From SG8-30 sp963710135 (GTDB lineage: Bacteria > Pseudomonadota > Gammaproteobacteria > Steroidobacterales > Steroidobacteraceae): a stretch of 64,000 bases of DNA. The translations under genes and the position numbers were made by a program. Under the pieces are notes generated by a model that did not search any database, was not told the origin of the DNA, and saw only the letters and a list, made by a program, of their open reading frames with translations. The stretch spans positions 186,001-250,000 of the forward strand of contig CAVPYY010000006.1 in assembly GCA_963710135.1 (NCBI GenBank), in the 5' to 3' direction. This document shows positions 47,109 through 56,013 of the stretch, piece by piece (position 1 is the stretch's first letter; every line of letters starts with the position of its first letter).

Positions 47109-49298
47109 ATGAATGCCGAGCGAGTTCATTACCGCACCTGCCATCTGTGCGAGGCCGTATGCGGCGTCGAGATCCGGCTGCGCGGCGATCAGATCCTCTC
47201 GATTCGCGGGGACGACGACGACCCTTTCAGCCGGGGCCACATCTGCCCGAAGGCCGTCGCCCTGAAGGATGTCCACGAGGATCCCGACCGGCTGCGCCAG
47301 CCTATGCGCAAGACGGCTGACGGCCAGTGGCAGCCGGTCGCCTGGGAGGCCGCGCTCGATGAGATCGCACGCCGGCTGGTCGCGCTGCAGCGAGAGCACG
47401 GCTACGACGCGGTGGCAACGTATTTCGGCAACCCGATGGCACACAGCTACTCGGCCCTGCTGTACGGGGCGCAGTTCGCGCGATCCCTGCGGACCAAGAA
47501 CCGCTACTCCGCCACCTCGGTCGATCAGCTGCCGCATCATCTCGCCGCGTACCTGATGTACGGGCACCAGCTGTTGATCCCGATTCCCGACATCGACCGC
47601 ACGCAGTTCCTGCTGGCGATCGGCGCCAATCCGGTGGCCTCCAACGGCAGCCTGATGACGGCCCCGGATGTCGCCCGGCGCATCAAGGCCATCGGCCAGC
47701 GCGGTGGACGCGTGGTCGTGGTGGACCCGCGGCGCAGCGAGACGGCCGCGATCGCCGATACCCACCTGTTCATCCGCCCGGGGACCGATGCCCTGCTGTT
47801 GCTGGCGCTGCTGAACGTGATTCTCGCCGAGGACCTTGCGGCACCAGGCAGGCTGCGTGACTGGGTGGACGGCTGGGACACGCTGCAGCCGCTGGTTGCG
47901 GACTACACGCCCGACAAGGTCGCTGGCCCGACCGGGATCCCGCCCGAACAGATCCGCGAGCTGGCACGGGACTTCGCGGCGGCCCCGGCCGCCGTCTGCT
48001 ACGGCCGTATGGGAGCCTCCACCCAGGAATTCGGCGCCCTGTGCCAATGGCTGATCCAGGTGCTCAACATCGTGACCGGCAATCTCGACCGGAGCGGCGG
48101 CGCCATGTTCACGCTGCCGGCCGTCGATGCCCTCGGGCTGGCATCAGGGCTCGGCCAGCGCGGGGCCTTCGACCGGCGGCGCACCCGGGTCCGCGGACTG
48201 CCCGAGTTCGGTGGCGAATTCCCGGTCGCGGCGTTGGCCGAGGAGATCCTGACCCCTGGGCCCGGGCAAATCCGGGCGCTGGTGACGGCCGCGGGCAACC
48301 CGGTGCTGTCCACCCCGAACGGCTCGCAACTGGAGCGGGCGCTGCGAGGGCTCGACTTCATGGTGGCGGTCGATTTCTACATCAACGAAACCACCTGCCA
48401 TGCGGACTTCATCCTGCCGCCGACTTTCGCGCTGGAGCGGGATCATTACGATCTCATCTTCAATCTGCTGGCGATCCGCAATGTCGCCAAGTACTCGCAG
48501 CCGCTGTTCGAGCCGGAGCCAGGAGCGCGGCACGACTGGCAGATCTTCAGAGGCCTGCAAGGGCGCATCGAGGCGCTCGACCCCAAGCGGCGTGGCAACT
48601 GGCGCAGCCGGCTGCTGGCGCGCTGGCTGACACCGCAGCGCCTGCTGGACATCGGCCTGCGTCGAGGACCCTATGGCGCCGGGTGGAGGCCCGGCGCCCG
48701 TGGTCTATCGCTCAAGCGCCTGGCCCGCTCGCCGCACGGGATCGACCTCGGCCCGCTGCAGCCAGCGCTGCCTAAGCGCCTCGCCACGGCGAACCGGCGC
48801 ATCCAGCTGGCGCCCGCCTTGCTGGCGGCCGACCTCGCCCGGCTGGCGGCCCGGCCGGACACCCCGGCCGGCGGCGATCGCCTGAGCCTGATCGGACGCC
48901 GCCACCTGCGCAGCAACAACTCCTGGATGCACAACAGCCATCGGCTGGTGAAGGGGCCCAACCGCTGCACGCTGTTGATACACCCGGCCGACGCTGCGCG
49001 GCGCGGGATCAGCCAGGGTGCGCTGGCGACGGTGCGCTCCCGAGTTGGCGCTGTCGACGTGCCCGTGGAAATCTCCGATGAGGTCATGCCAGGCACCGTC
49101 AGCCTGCCGCACGGCTTCGGCCACGCGCGGCCCGATGTCCGGCTGAGCATCGCGACGGCGCATGCCGGCGCGAGCGCCAACGACCTGACCGACGACCAGG
49201 CGATCGACGCGCTGTGCGGCAACGCGGCCCTGAACGGCGTGCCGGTACTGGTCATGCCGGCCGTGGCCTCCCCCGGGCCGACCGAGCGCCTGGCCTGA
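47109..49298 (+). CDS. Cytoplasmic molybdopterin-dependent oxidoreductase, [4Fe-4S] type
   Basis: 729 residues of the DMSO reductase/formate dehydrogenase superfamily. An N-terminal [4Fe-4S] site (CHLCEAVCG and GHICPKA) is followed by the molybdopterin-guanine dinucleotide-binding domains (AIGANPVASNGSL, VVVVDPRRSETA) and a C-terminal aspartate-decarboxylase-like barrel (RRHLRSNNSWMHNSHRLVKGPNRC). No selenocysteine codon or twin-arginine signal is seen, so it is cytoplasmic. The region that normally gives the Mo ligand reads RYSATSVDQLPHH. No electron-transfer subunit lies beside it, so substrate and partner are unknown. ATG at 47109 preferred; a GTG at 47094 is possible. Divergent from rraA. 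Confidence 0.88.
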   Translation: MNAERVHYRTCHLCEAVCGVEIRLRGDQILSIRGDDDDPFSRGHICPKAVALKDVHEDPDRLRQPMRKTADGQWQPVAWEAALDEIARRLVALQREHGYDAVATYFGNPMAHSYSALLYGAQFARSLRTKNRYSATSVDQLPHHLAAYLMYGHQLLIPIPDIDRTQFLLAIGANPVASNGSLMTAPDVARRIKAIGQRGGRVVVVDPRRSETAAIADTHLFIRPGTDALLLLALLNVILAEDLAAPGRLRDWVDGWDTLQPLVADYTPDKVAGPTGIPPEQIRELARDFAAAPAAVCYGRMGASTQEFGALCQWLIQVLNIVTGNLDRSGGAMFTLPAVDALGLASGLGQRGAFDRRRTRVRGLPEFGGEFPVAALAEEILTPGPGQIRALVTAAGNPVLSTPNGSQLERALRGLDFMVAVDFYINETTCHADFILPPTFALERDHYDLIFNLLAIRNVAKYSQPLFEPEPGARHDWQIFRGLQGRIEALDPKRRGNWRSRLLARWLTPQRLLDIGLRRGPYGAGWRPGARGLSLKRLARSPHGIDLGPLQPALPKRLATANRRIQLAPALLAADLARLAARPDTPAGGDRLSLIGRRHLRSNNSWMHNSHRLVKGPNRCTLLIHPADAARRGISQGALATVRSRVGAVDVPVEISDEVMPGTVSLPHGFGHARPDVRLSIATAHAGASANDLTDDQAIDALCGNAALNGVPVLVMPAVASPGPTERLA

Positions 49299-49306
49299 TT
49301 CGCGCC

Positions 49307-49585
49307 CTAGGCGTCCGCGCCGGCCGCGTAATGCGCGAAGGTCGCGCGCGCCCGTGGGCCCTGCCAGCGCTTCGGCGGGCGCACCTGCTTCTCGCCCGGC
49401 GTGCCGCAGGTGCGGCAACGCGGCGTGAACTCGACCAGACGCCGGTCCGCGAAGCCGCGGCCGGCGAGCCGCGGCAGGTCGAGCTGCGCCCAGCGCCGGC
49501 AGCGCGGGCAGTAGCAGGCCAGCTGGTAGCCATGGACCGAGAGGTCCGACAGGGTCGCAAGACGAATCGGGTTGTGTTGTGCCAT
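49307..49585 (-). CDS. Small zinc-ribbon protein, unknown function
   Basis: 92 residues beginning MAQHNPIRLATLSDL. Two CxxC pairs (YCPRCRR and PRCRTCG) about 30 residues apart suggest a zinc ribbon. The tail is basic (RPPKRWQGPRARA). It lies convergent to the molybdopterin oxidoreductase, with its stop nine bases after that gene's end. The ATG at 49585 is chosen; a GTG at 49627 would add 14 residues. No family recognised; real-gene status rests on the cysteine pattern and coding-like composition. Confidence 0.6.
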   Translation of the reverse strand: MAQHNPIRLATLSDLSVHGYQLACYCPRCRRWAQLDLPRLAGRGFADRRLVEFTPRCRTCGTPGEKQVRPPKRWQGPRARATFAHYAAGADA

Positions 49586-49640
49586 GGGCGCAGTCTGCCC
49601 AGGCGGGTGGCTCAGGGCGTGAGCCACCAGGAGAGCGGCG

Positions 49641-50816
49641 TCAATGATCCTGCGAGGGAATGCCGGCCCGCGTCACCAGGTAGACGGCAAAGCTGCCGAG
49701 CCAGTGCCCGCCTTCGTAGTGTTCGCCGGTCACGGCAGGCAGTGCCGCGGCGGCGTGCTCGCTGGCCGCGCGTCGTAGCGCCGGCAGGCGTGGGTCCGTG
49801 GCGGGCAGCGCCGCCGCGATCCCCTGCAGCATCCACGCACGGCTCAGATTGAGACCGTCGAGATGCGCCAGCTTGGGATCGGCGCGGTCCGATACCAGCG
49901 CGGGCTCCAGCCAGCGGGTCTCGCCGTCCCGCGGGATTCGTGGCAGGAAATCGCCGAGCCAGCGCGCAAACTCCGGACCATCCAGAACCCGGCGCATCAG
50001 GTCGGCCTCGGCGATGCAGGGGGACAGGAAGTCCTGCCCGGATGGCTCGTAATGCAGCGGGCAGTCGCGATCCATCAGATGAAACTGGCGCGCCTTGGTG
50101 TCGATGAGCATGCGCATCGCTTCGTTGCCGGACTGCAGCGCCCAGTCACGGATCAACCCCAGGGCAAAGGACGTCTGCGAGTGCTCGCCCACCCTGATGG
50201 GGTAGTCGAGCTTCGGCAGCCATTCGGCGATCCGCTGGGCGGACTCCTGCTCCAGCGGCGCCAGCACCGCCGCCCAGCGGAGGGCGTCCGGATCGTCCCA
50301 GGACCGCAGTTCGGCAGCGAGTTGCAGCAGCCACGCCAGGCCGTAGGGGCGTTCGAACGACACCCGCCCGGGGCCGCGCAGGTAGGCCACTTCGGCCGCG
50401 ACGCCAACGGGCGTGAAGCTCTTCTCCAGCGCCGCGCGCGCCGGCGCCGCAAACGGGGCCTCCGGATAGAGGTGCGCCAGGCGCGCCAGCAGCCAATGAC
50501 CGTGCACCGACGAATGCCAGTCGTAACACCCGTAGAAGACCGGCGTGAGCTGCCGGGGCGGCAGCACGTCCGCATCGCTCGCCAGGACGTGGCCGATCTT
50601 GTTGGGGTATTCCTGGTGCACGCAGGCGAGCGCGAGCGCCGCGAAACGGCCCGCCGCGGCCTCATCGAACGGCTGGGAAGGCGGTGGCGGTGTGTCTGCC
50701 ATGACGGCCTCGATGGGCAGGAGCAGGACCAGCGAGAGCAGCGCCGCGAGCGCCCGGCGGCGGCGCTGGGCGGCCCGCAGCCCTGGTAGAACCCGGCGCC
50801 CTGGCGCTTCGCCCAT
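49641..50816 (-). CDS. DUF2891 domain protein, exported
   Basis: 391 residues. After a basic start comes a hydrophobic stretch (ALAALLSLVLLLPIEAVMA) that reads as a signal peptide or anchor. The DUF2891 domain follows: ALACVHQEYPNKIGHVLASDADVLPPRQLTPVFYGCYDWHSSVHGHWLLARL, ERPYGLAWLLQLAAEL, GEHSQTSFALGL and a C-terminal GEHYEGGHWLGSFAVYLVT. The all-alpha barrel look suggests a glycoside-processing fold, but no activity is established. The ATG at 50816 is chosen over a TTG at 50831. It diverges from the M13 peptidase gene. Confidence 0.85.
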   Translation of the reverse strand: MGEAPGRRVLPGLRAAQRRRRALAALLSLVLLLPIEAVMADTPPPPSQPFDEAAAGRFAALALACVHQEYPNKIGHVLASDADVLPPRQLTPVFYGCYDWHSSVHGHWLLARLAHLYPEAPFAAPARAALEKSFTPVGVAAEVAYLRGPGRVSFERPYGLAWLLQLAAELRSWDDPDALRWAAVLAPLEQESAQRIAEWLPKLDYPIRVGEHSQTSFALGLIRDWALQSGNEAMRMLIDTKARQFHLMDRDCPLHYEPSGQDFLSPCIAEADLMRRVLDGPEFARWLGDFLPRIPRDGETRWLEPALVSDRADPKLAHLDGLNLSRAWMLQGIAAALPATDPRLPALRRAASEHAAAALPAVTGEHYEGGHWLGSFAVYLVTRAGIPSQDH

Positions 50817-50926
50817 GCACGTTACCCGCAACAGAAGGGAAAGACGGATGTTGGCGAATCGCCGACCCGTTCACAAGTTGCGGCACGCGTCCGCTGCCGG
50901 GCGGCCGAGTTGCCTAGACTCGGCTT

Positions 50927-53000
50927 ATGACAGGCAAGTCCCGTCCGGAAATCTTTCTGCCGCTGGCCGCAGCCGCCCTGTGGCTGACCGCCGGCCTGGC
51001 GGAGGGTGCCGATTCGCCGGCCATTTCGAGCCTGCCCTATTCCCCCGGCCTCGACGTGACCGCGATGGACCGCAGCGTCGATCCGTGCCAGGACTTCTAC
51101 ACCTACAGCTGCGGCGGCTGGATCGCCGCCAACCCGATCCCCGGCGACGAGTCCGCCTGGGATGTGTTCAGCAAACTGCAGGCCGACAACGAGAGGTACC
51201 TGCTCGGACTGCTCGAGGCACGCGCGCTGCCAGACGACGCGCGCAGCCCGAATGAGCAGAAAATCGGCGATTACTTCGCGTCCTGCATGGATACCGCGTC
51301 GATCGAGGCGCGTGGACACGCGCCCCTCGCCCCGATGCTCGCGCGGATCGCAGCAATCAACGCGCCGGCGGACCTCGCCCGCGTGCTGGCCGACTTGCAC
51401 AACAGCGGCAGCAATTGGCAGGCGCTCTTTGCCTTCACCTCGCTGCAGGACCTGGAAGACTCCCGCGTCGTCGTCGGCACACTCTTCGCCGGGGGCCTCG
51501 GACTGCCGGATCGCGACTACTACACCGACGACACGCCGCGGATGCACGAAGCGCGGGAGCGGTATCAGGCACATATCGCGCGGATGCTCGGCCTGCTGGG
51601 CGACACACCGGAGTCAGCGGCCACCGCCGCCGGCCGCATCTTCGCGCTGGAGGTTCGCCTGGCAGAGGCGACGCTGACGCGTGAGGAGTCGAGGGACCTG
51701 CGCAACCTGAACAACCCCATGACTGCCGCGGAGCTGGCCGGGCTCGCGCCCGCCGTCGACTGGCAGGAGTACTTTGCGGCGCGCAAGGCGCCCGCGATGC
51801 AGCGCATCAACGTCACCGAGCCGGCGTTCCTCCGTGCCGTCAGCGCGGTGCTAGCCCAGTCGCCAATCGAGGATGTCCGGAACTACCTGCGGTGGGCCTA
51901 CCTGAACGGCCACGCCGCCCTGCTGTCGCGCGATCTGGCGGATGCCGATTTCGACTTCTACGGCCGCTATCTGCGCGGCGTGGCTGAACAGCCGCCGCGC
52001 TGGAAGTCCTGCGTCCGCCGCGTGGACCGCCAGCTGGGAGACGCCCTCGGCCAGGTGTTCGTCGCCGCAACGTTCTCCACCGAGACCCGGGCGCGCGCCG
52101 TGACCATGGCCGAGACCATCGAGCAGATGATGGCCGAGCGGATCCGCAATCTCGACTGGATGAGTGAGGCCACCAAGCGCCAGGCCCTCGCCAAACTCGG
52201 GACCGTGCGCAACAAGATCGGCTACCCCGACAAGTGGCGCGACTACGCCACGCTCGAAGTCACCCGCGGCGACTTCTTCGGCAACGTGGTGCGGGCCGCC
52301 ATCCACGACGAGGCGCGGGAGCTGGCGAAGATCGGCAAGCCGGCCGATCCCGACGAATGGTTCATGACGCCGCAGACCGTCAACGCCTTCTACGATCCGC
52401 AGCTGAACACGATCAATTTCCCGGCGGCGGTATTGCAGCCGCCACTGTTCGACCCGCGCATCGATGCGGCGCCCAGCTGGGGCAACACCGGCAGCACCAT
52501 CGGCCATGAGCTGACCCACGGCTTCGATGACTCGGGCCGGCACATCGACGAGCGCGGCAACCTGCGCGACTGGTGGACCGAGGAGGACGCGGCCCAATTC
52601 GAGCAGCGGACCCAGTGCCTGATCGACCAGTACGGCCGAGTACGAGGTCGTCGACGACCTGAAGGTCAACAGCGAGCTCACGGTTGGAGAGGATCTCGCC
52701 GACCTGGGCGGCACGCTGCTCGCCTACATGGGCTGGAAGGCGGCCACCGCGGGCCAGGCTCTCGAGACGCGCGACGGGCTCGACCCCGACCAGCGCTTCT
52801 TCGTCGGTTTCGCGCAATGGGCCTGCGGGCACATGACCGACGAAACCGCACGCCTGTGGGCCGCTACCGCACCCTATGCGCCGCTCAAACACCGCGTGAA
52901 CGGCGTGGTCGTGAACCTGCCGGAATTCGCCGAGGCGTTCCACTGCAAGGCCGGCGATGCCATGGTCAAGCCGGCCGGAGAGGTCTGCCGGATCTGGTGA
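50927..53000 (+). CDS. M13 (neprilysin-like) zinc metallopeptidase (one frameshift)
   Basis: About 691 residues. An N-terminal signal peptide (EIFLPLAAAALWLTAGLAEGA) leads to DRSVDPCQDFYTYSCGGW, the M13 N-domain. The zinc site is IGHELTHGFD (HExxH); the third ligand lies in VGEDLADLGG (ExxxD), followed by the C-terminal CRIW. The peptidase is periplasmic or envelope-located and cleaves small peptides. The frame breaks near 52634-52640, where an extra C separates IDQYG from EYEVVDDLKVNSEL. The reading otherwise continues unbroken to 53000. Confidence 0.93.
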
Positions 53001-53172
53001 GGATTGCCCGCCCGCCGCTTACACCGCGGCCACCCACTTGAGCAGCGCCATGCACCACGAAGCCGGCCACCTCCCAGCGCGTGGCCGGATCGGCGACCAG
53101 CGGCTCCGCCTGCAGTGCTGGTGTCCATTGCACGTATCATAGCGACCGGTCTTCATCGCAGGGAGCAGTGCC

Positions 53173-53988
53173 ATGACATTTCTCAAGGTCCTCGTGCTCG
53201 CGTCGGCCACCCTGGCCATCGCGGCGCAAGCCGGTGTCGTGATCGAAACGGTCGAGCGCGATACGAAGAGCGGCCGGGAAAGCGGCACGCAGAGGATGAT
53301 GGTTCAGGATGGTGCCGCGAGAATCGAACATTCCTCAGACGGCGACACGGAGAACCTCATCATCTTCAAGGATGACGTGTTGTACGCGGTGGATACCGCG
53401 AAGAAGAGCTACACGGCGATTGACCGCGAGACCGCCGCGGCAATGGCGGGCAGAATGAACGATGCCATGGCCGAGATGCAGGCGCAGATGGCCAGCATGC
53501 CTCCCGAACAGCGCGCGATGATGGAACAGATGATGGGCAAGATGGGGCGACCCATGCCCGGCGCGGCGGCGCCGAAGCCGGTGCTCGCGGCGCGCGATAC
53601 CGGCCGTAGCGACAAGGTCGAGGGACGCAGCTGCCGCATCTGGGAGATGACGCGCGACGGGCAGGTCGATGAGGAACTGTGCGTCGTGCCGTTCTCGGAA
53701 GTGCCCGGCAAGGAAGACCTGATGGCCATGAGCCAGAAGATGGCCTCGCTGATGAAGGAATTCACCGAAGCGATGGGCAGCTTTGGCCCCAGCGGCGACG
53801 ACTTCGAGACGATCAGCTCGGTGAAGGGCTACCCGGTGCGGGTGCGCGACTACGAGGGCGGCAAGCCTACCGGCGAGGAGACCGTCCTCAAGGACTGGCG
53901 CGCCGAAACCGTGGAACCGAAGATGTTCCAGGTCCCGAGCGGCTACAAGAAGCAGGACCTCATGGCGGAGATGCAGCGCAATCGTTGA
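53173..53988 (+). CDS. Exported DUF4412-like protein
   Basis: 271 residues with a signal peptide (MTFLKVLVLASATLAIAAQA). The mature part has strands typical of a DUF4412/lipocalin-like beta-protein: RMMVQDGAARIEHSS, LIIFKDDVLYAVDTAKKSYTAIDRET, then a Met- and Gln-rich helix (MNDAMAEMQAQMASMPPEQRAMMEQMMGKMG). A second set of strands follows (VEGRSCRIWEMTRDGQVDEELCVVPFSEV). Function unknown. The Met-rich segment, around residues 95-125, might bind copper, but this is speculation. A GGGAGCA ribosome site precedes the ATG. Confidence 0.78.
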   Translation: MTFLKVLVLASATLAIAAQAGVVIETVERDTKSGRESGTQRMMVQDGAARIEHSSDGDTENLIIFKDDVLYAVDTAKKSYTAIDRETAAAMAGRMNDAMAEMQAQMASMPPEQRAMMEQMMGKMGRPMPGAAAPKPVLAARDTGRSDKVEGRSCRIWEMTRDGQVDEELCVVPFSEVPGKEDLMAMSQKMASLMKEFTEAMGSFGPSGDDFETISSVKGYPVRVRDYEGGKPTGEETVLKDWRAETVEPKMFQVPSGYKKQDLMAEMQRNR

Positions 53989-54005
53989 CCGGCCGTCGCC
54001 GCGGG

Positions 54006-54293
54006 CTAGCGTTCCGGACCGTCCAGCGACGGCCGCCAGCGCAGGTACAGGTCCGCGACGTGCGCGAGCAGCGCGCCGCTGAGCGCCAGGCCGACGTACA
54101 GGGGATTCGCTCCAGAAAGGGCGGCTCGCAGCGCCAGCAACAGGCACGCGCCGGCCAGCACATTCGGCAGCAATTGCCCCGGCCGGATTCCCCGGCCGGT
54201 GCGCCGATGCCAGTAGATGAGCAGCGCCGATTCGAGCGCCAGCAGCGCCAGGATCAGGTCGACGACAACGGGGCTGGCGAGCAGCGCGCTCAT
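54006..54293 (-). CDS. Small membrane protein at the end of the photosynthesis operon
   Basis: 95 residues with about three hydrophobic helices: VVVDLILALLALESALLIYWH, LLPNVLAGACLLLALRAALSG and YVGLALSGALLAHVADLYLRW. No family recognised. A more upstream ATG at 54317 lies eight bases after the tspO stop, so the gene is probably translated from the same message as tspO; either start is possible. Its place as the last gene of a bacteriochlorophyll operon suggests a role linked to pigment or membrane, but this is inference. Confidence 0.65.
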   Translation of the reverse strand: MSALLASPVVVDLILALLALESALLIYWHRRTGRGIRPGQLLPNVLAGACLLLALRAALSGANPLYVGLALSGALLAHVADLYLRWRPSLDGPER

Positions 54294-54324
54294 GCCGGAA
54301 CCGCGCCCGGGCGGCATCGCCTGC

Positions 54325-54822
54325 TCATGACGGGCTGAAGGGCGCGTTCATGCGCACGATCTCGAAGTTGAGCACTGCCGCCAGGCTGACCCAGACCAGA
54401 TAGGGAACGAGCAGCCACGCGGTCGACGCCGCGATGCGCTGCAGTGCAAGGATCAGCACGACGACCGAGAGCCATAGGAACCCGACCTCCATCAGCGCCC
54501 AGTCGGGCCGCTTGAGGGCGAAGAACAGGGCGCTCCAGGCGACATTGAGCACCGCGTTGACGATGAACAGCGCCAGCAGCAGCCGGCGCTCCGCTGGCGC
54601 GCGGCGCCGGCGCCAGGAATCGGCCGCAGCCAGCGCCGTCAGTGTGAAGATCGTCGTCCAGACCGGCCCAAAGGCCCAGTCCGGCGGTTTCCAATCAGGC
54701 TTGTCGAGGGCGTAGTACCAGGCATCCAGCTGCGTCAGCGTCGCGCCCAGTACGGCGAGGCTGGCGGCCACCAGCGCGGCCACCACCACGGGCAGCAGTC
54801 GCCGAATGGCCGCGCCGGTCAC
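54325..54822 (-). CDS. tspO: TspO/CrtK tryptophan-rich sensory protein
   Basis: 165-residue five-helix membrane protein of the TspO/MBR family. Signature YYALDKPDWKPPDWAFGPVWTTIFTLTALAAADSW carries the Trp/Pro loop. NAVLNVAWSALFFALKRPDWALMEVGFLW and PYLVWVSLAAVLNFEIVRMN complete it. In Rhodobacter TspO (CrtK) handles porphyrin intermediates and tunes photosynthesis gene expression to oxygen. The GTG start overlaps the bchP stop (GTGA), so it is translationally coupled. Confidence 0.93.
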   Translation of the reverse strand: MTGAAIRRLLPVVVAALVAASLAVLGATLTQLDAWYYALDKPDWKPPDWAFGPVWTTIFTLTALAAADSWRRRRAPAERRLLLALFIVNAVLNVAWSALFFALKRPDWALMEVGFLWLSVVVLILALQRIAASTAWLLVPYLVWVSLAAVLNFEIVRMNAPFSPS

Positions 54823-56009
54823 GCACGCACGATGCCCAGCAGATGGGCCATGTCCTTGGCGAAGATCCTCATGTGGGCCATCGGCTTGGCACGGACCAGC
54901 TTCTTGTGCATGTATGCCTGCCAGGTCAGTTGCTGCACGTCCGGGTCCTTGCACATGCTCACGAACCGCTCGCGCCGGCCGTCGCTCGAGTACCAGAACT
55001 TCTGCAACATGCCCAGCACCCAGAACACCCGGCCGTGCAGTTTCATGAACCGCCTGCGCGCCAGCGCCAGGCACCTCGCGTCACCGGTGGCGAGGAACTC
55101 CTCGACCGCATCGGCGGCAAGCCGGCCGCCGACCATCGCGTAGTAGATGCCCTCCCCCGAGGCCGGCGCCACGACGCCCGCGGCATCGCCCGCCAGCACC
55201 ACGTCGCGATCGTTGTCCCATTTACGGAGGGGCCGCAGCGGAATGGGCGCACCCTCGCGCCGGATGGTCTCGACGCCGTCGAGACCCGACGACTCCCGCA
55301 GCCTGCCGACGGCGCCGCGCAGGGAAAAGCCCTTGCAGGCGCTGCCGACGCCGATGCTGGTGGTGTCCCCGTGCGGGAACACCCAGGCGTAGAAGTCAGG
55401 CGACAGTTTGCCCTGGTAGTAGACGTCGCAGCGACGGGCGTCGAAGTCCACGGTCCCGCCGGCCGGCGAGCGAACGATCTCATGGTAGGCCGCCACGTAA
55501 GGCATGTCCGCCGAACCGGGGATGCACTGGCGCGCGACGGCCGAGCGGGCGCCATCGGCGCCGATCACCGCACGGGTCCTCACCCGCACCGGGACGCGCT
55601 CGTCGCGGGTCACGTATTCCACGACGGTCGTTCCGTCCGGTTCGTGCGATACGCGTTCGAACGTGCCGGTACGCCGCTCCGCTCCGGCTGCCGCGGCGCG
55701 CTGCCGCAGCCACTCGTCATAGACCTCCCGGTCGACCATGCCGACGAAACCGCCGTCGATGGGCATGTCTACCTCGCGGTCGCTGGGCGCGACCATCCTG
55801 GCGGAATTGATGCGCGCGACCAGCAGCGAGTCGGGGATCTCGAACTCCCGGATCAGCGCCGGGGGAATCGCCCCGCCGCAGGGCTTGATGCGCCCCGCCC
55901 GGTCGAGCAGCAGCACCGAGTGACCCCTGCGCGCAAGATCGGCAGCTGCCGTTGCCCCCGCCGGGCCGCCGCCGACCACGACTGCATCAAAGCGATCCGT
56001 TGAGTTCAT
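54819..56009 (-). CDS. bchP: Geranylgeranyl diphosphate reductase BchP
   Basis: Reduces the geranylgeranyl tail to phytyl in bacteriochlorophyll. 396 residues. An FAD-binding Rossmann motif VVGGGPAGATAAADLARRG lies at the N-terminus. The family motif IKPCGGAIPPALIREFEIP follows. The second FAD motif is VVLAGDAAGVVAPASGEGIYYAM. The C-terminal region WVLGMLQKFWYSSDGRRERFVSMCKDPDVQQLTWQAYMHK is typical of BchP. Start ATG at 56009 with AAAGGTG upstream. It lies between the PucC-like carrier and tspO. Confidence 0.95.
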   Translation of the reverse strand: MNSTDRFDAVVVGGGPAGATAAADLARRGHSVLLLDRAGRIKPCGGAIPPALIREFEIPDSLLVARINSARMVAPSDREVDMPIDGGFVGMVDREVYDEWLRQRAAAAGAERRTGTFERVSHEPDGTTVVEYVTRDERVPVRVRTRAVIGADGARSAVARQCIPGSADMPYVAAYHEIVRSPAGGTVDFDARRCDVYYQGKLSPDFYAWVFPHGDTTSIGVGSACKGFSLRGAVGRLRESSGLDGVETIRREGAPIPLRPLRKWDNDRDVVLAGDAAGVVAPASGEGIYYAMVGGRLAADAVEEFLATGDARCLALARRRFMKLHGRVFWVLGMLQKFWYSSDGRRERFVSMCKDPDVQQLTWQAYMHKKLVRAKPMAHMRIFAKDMAHLLGIVRA

Positions 56010-56013
56010 GAAA

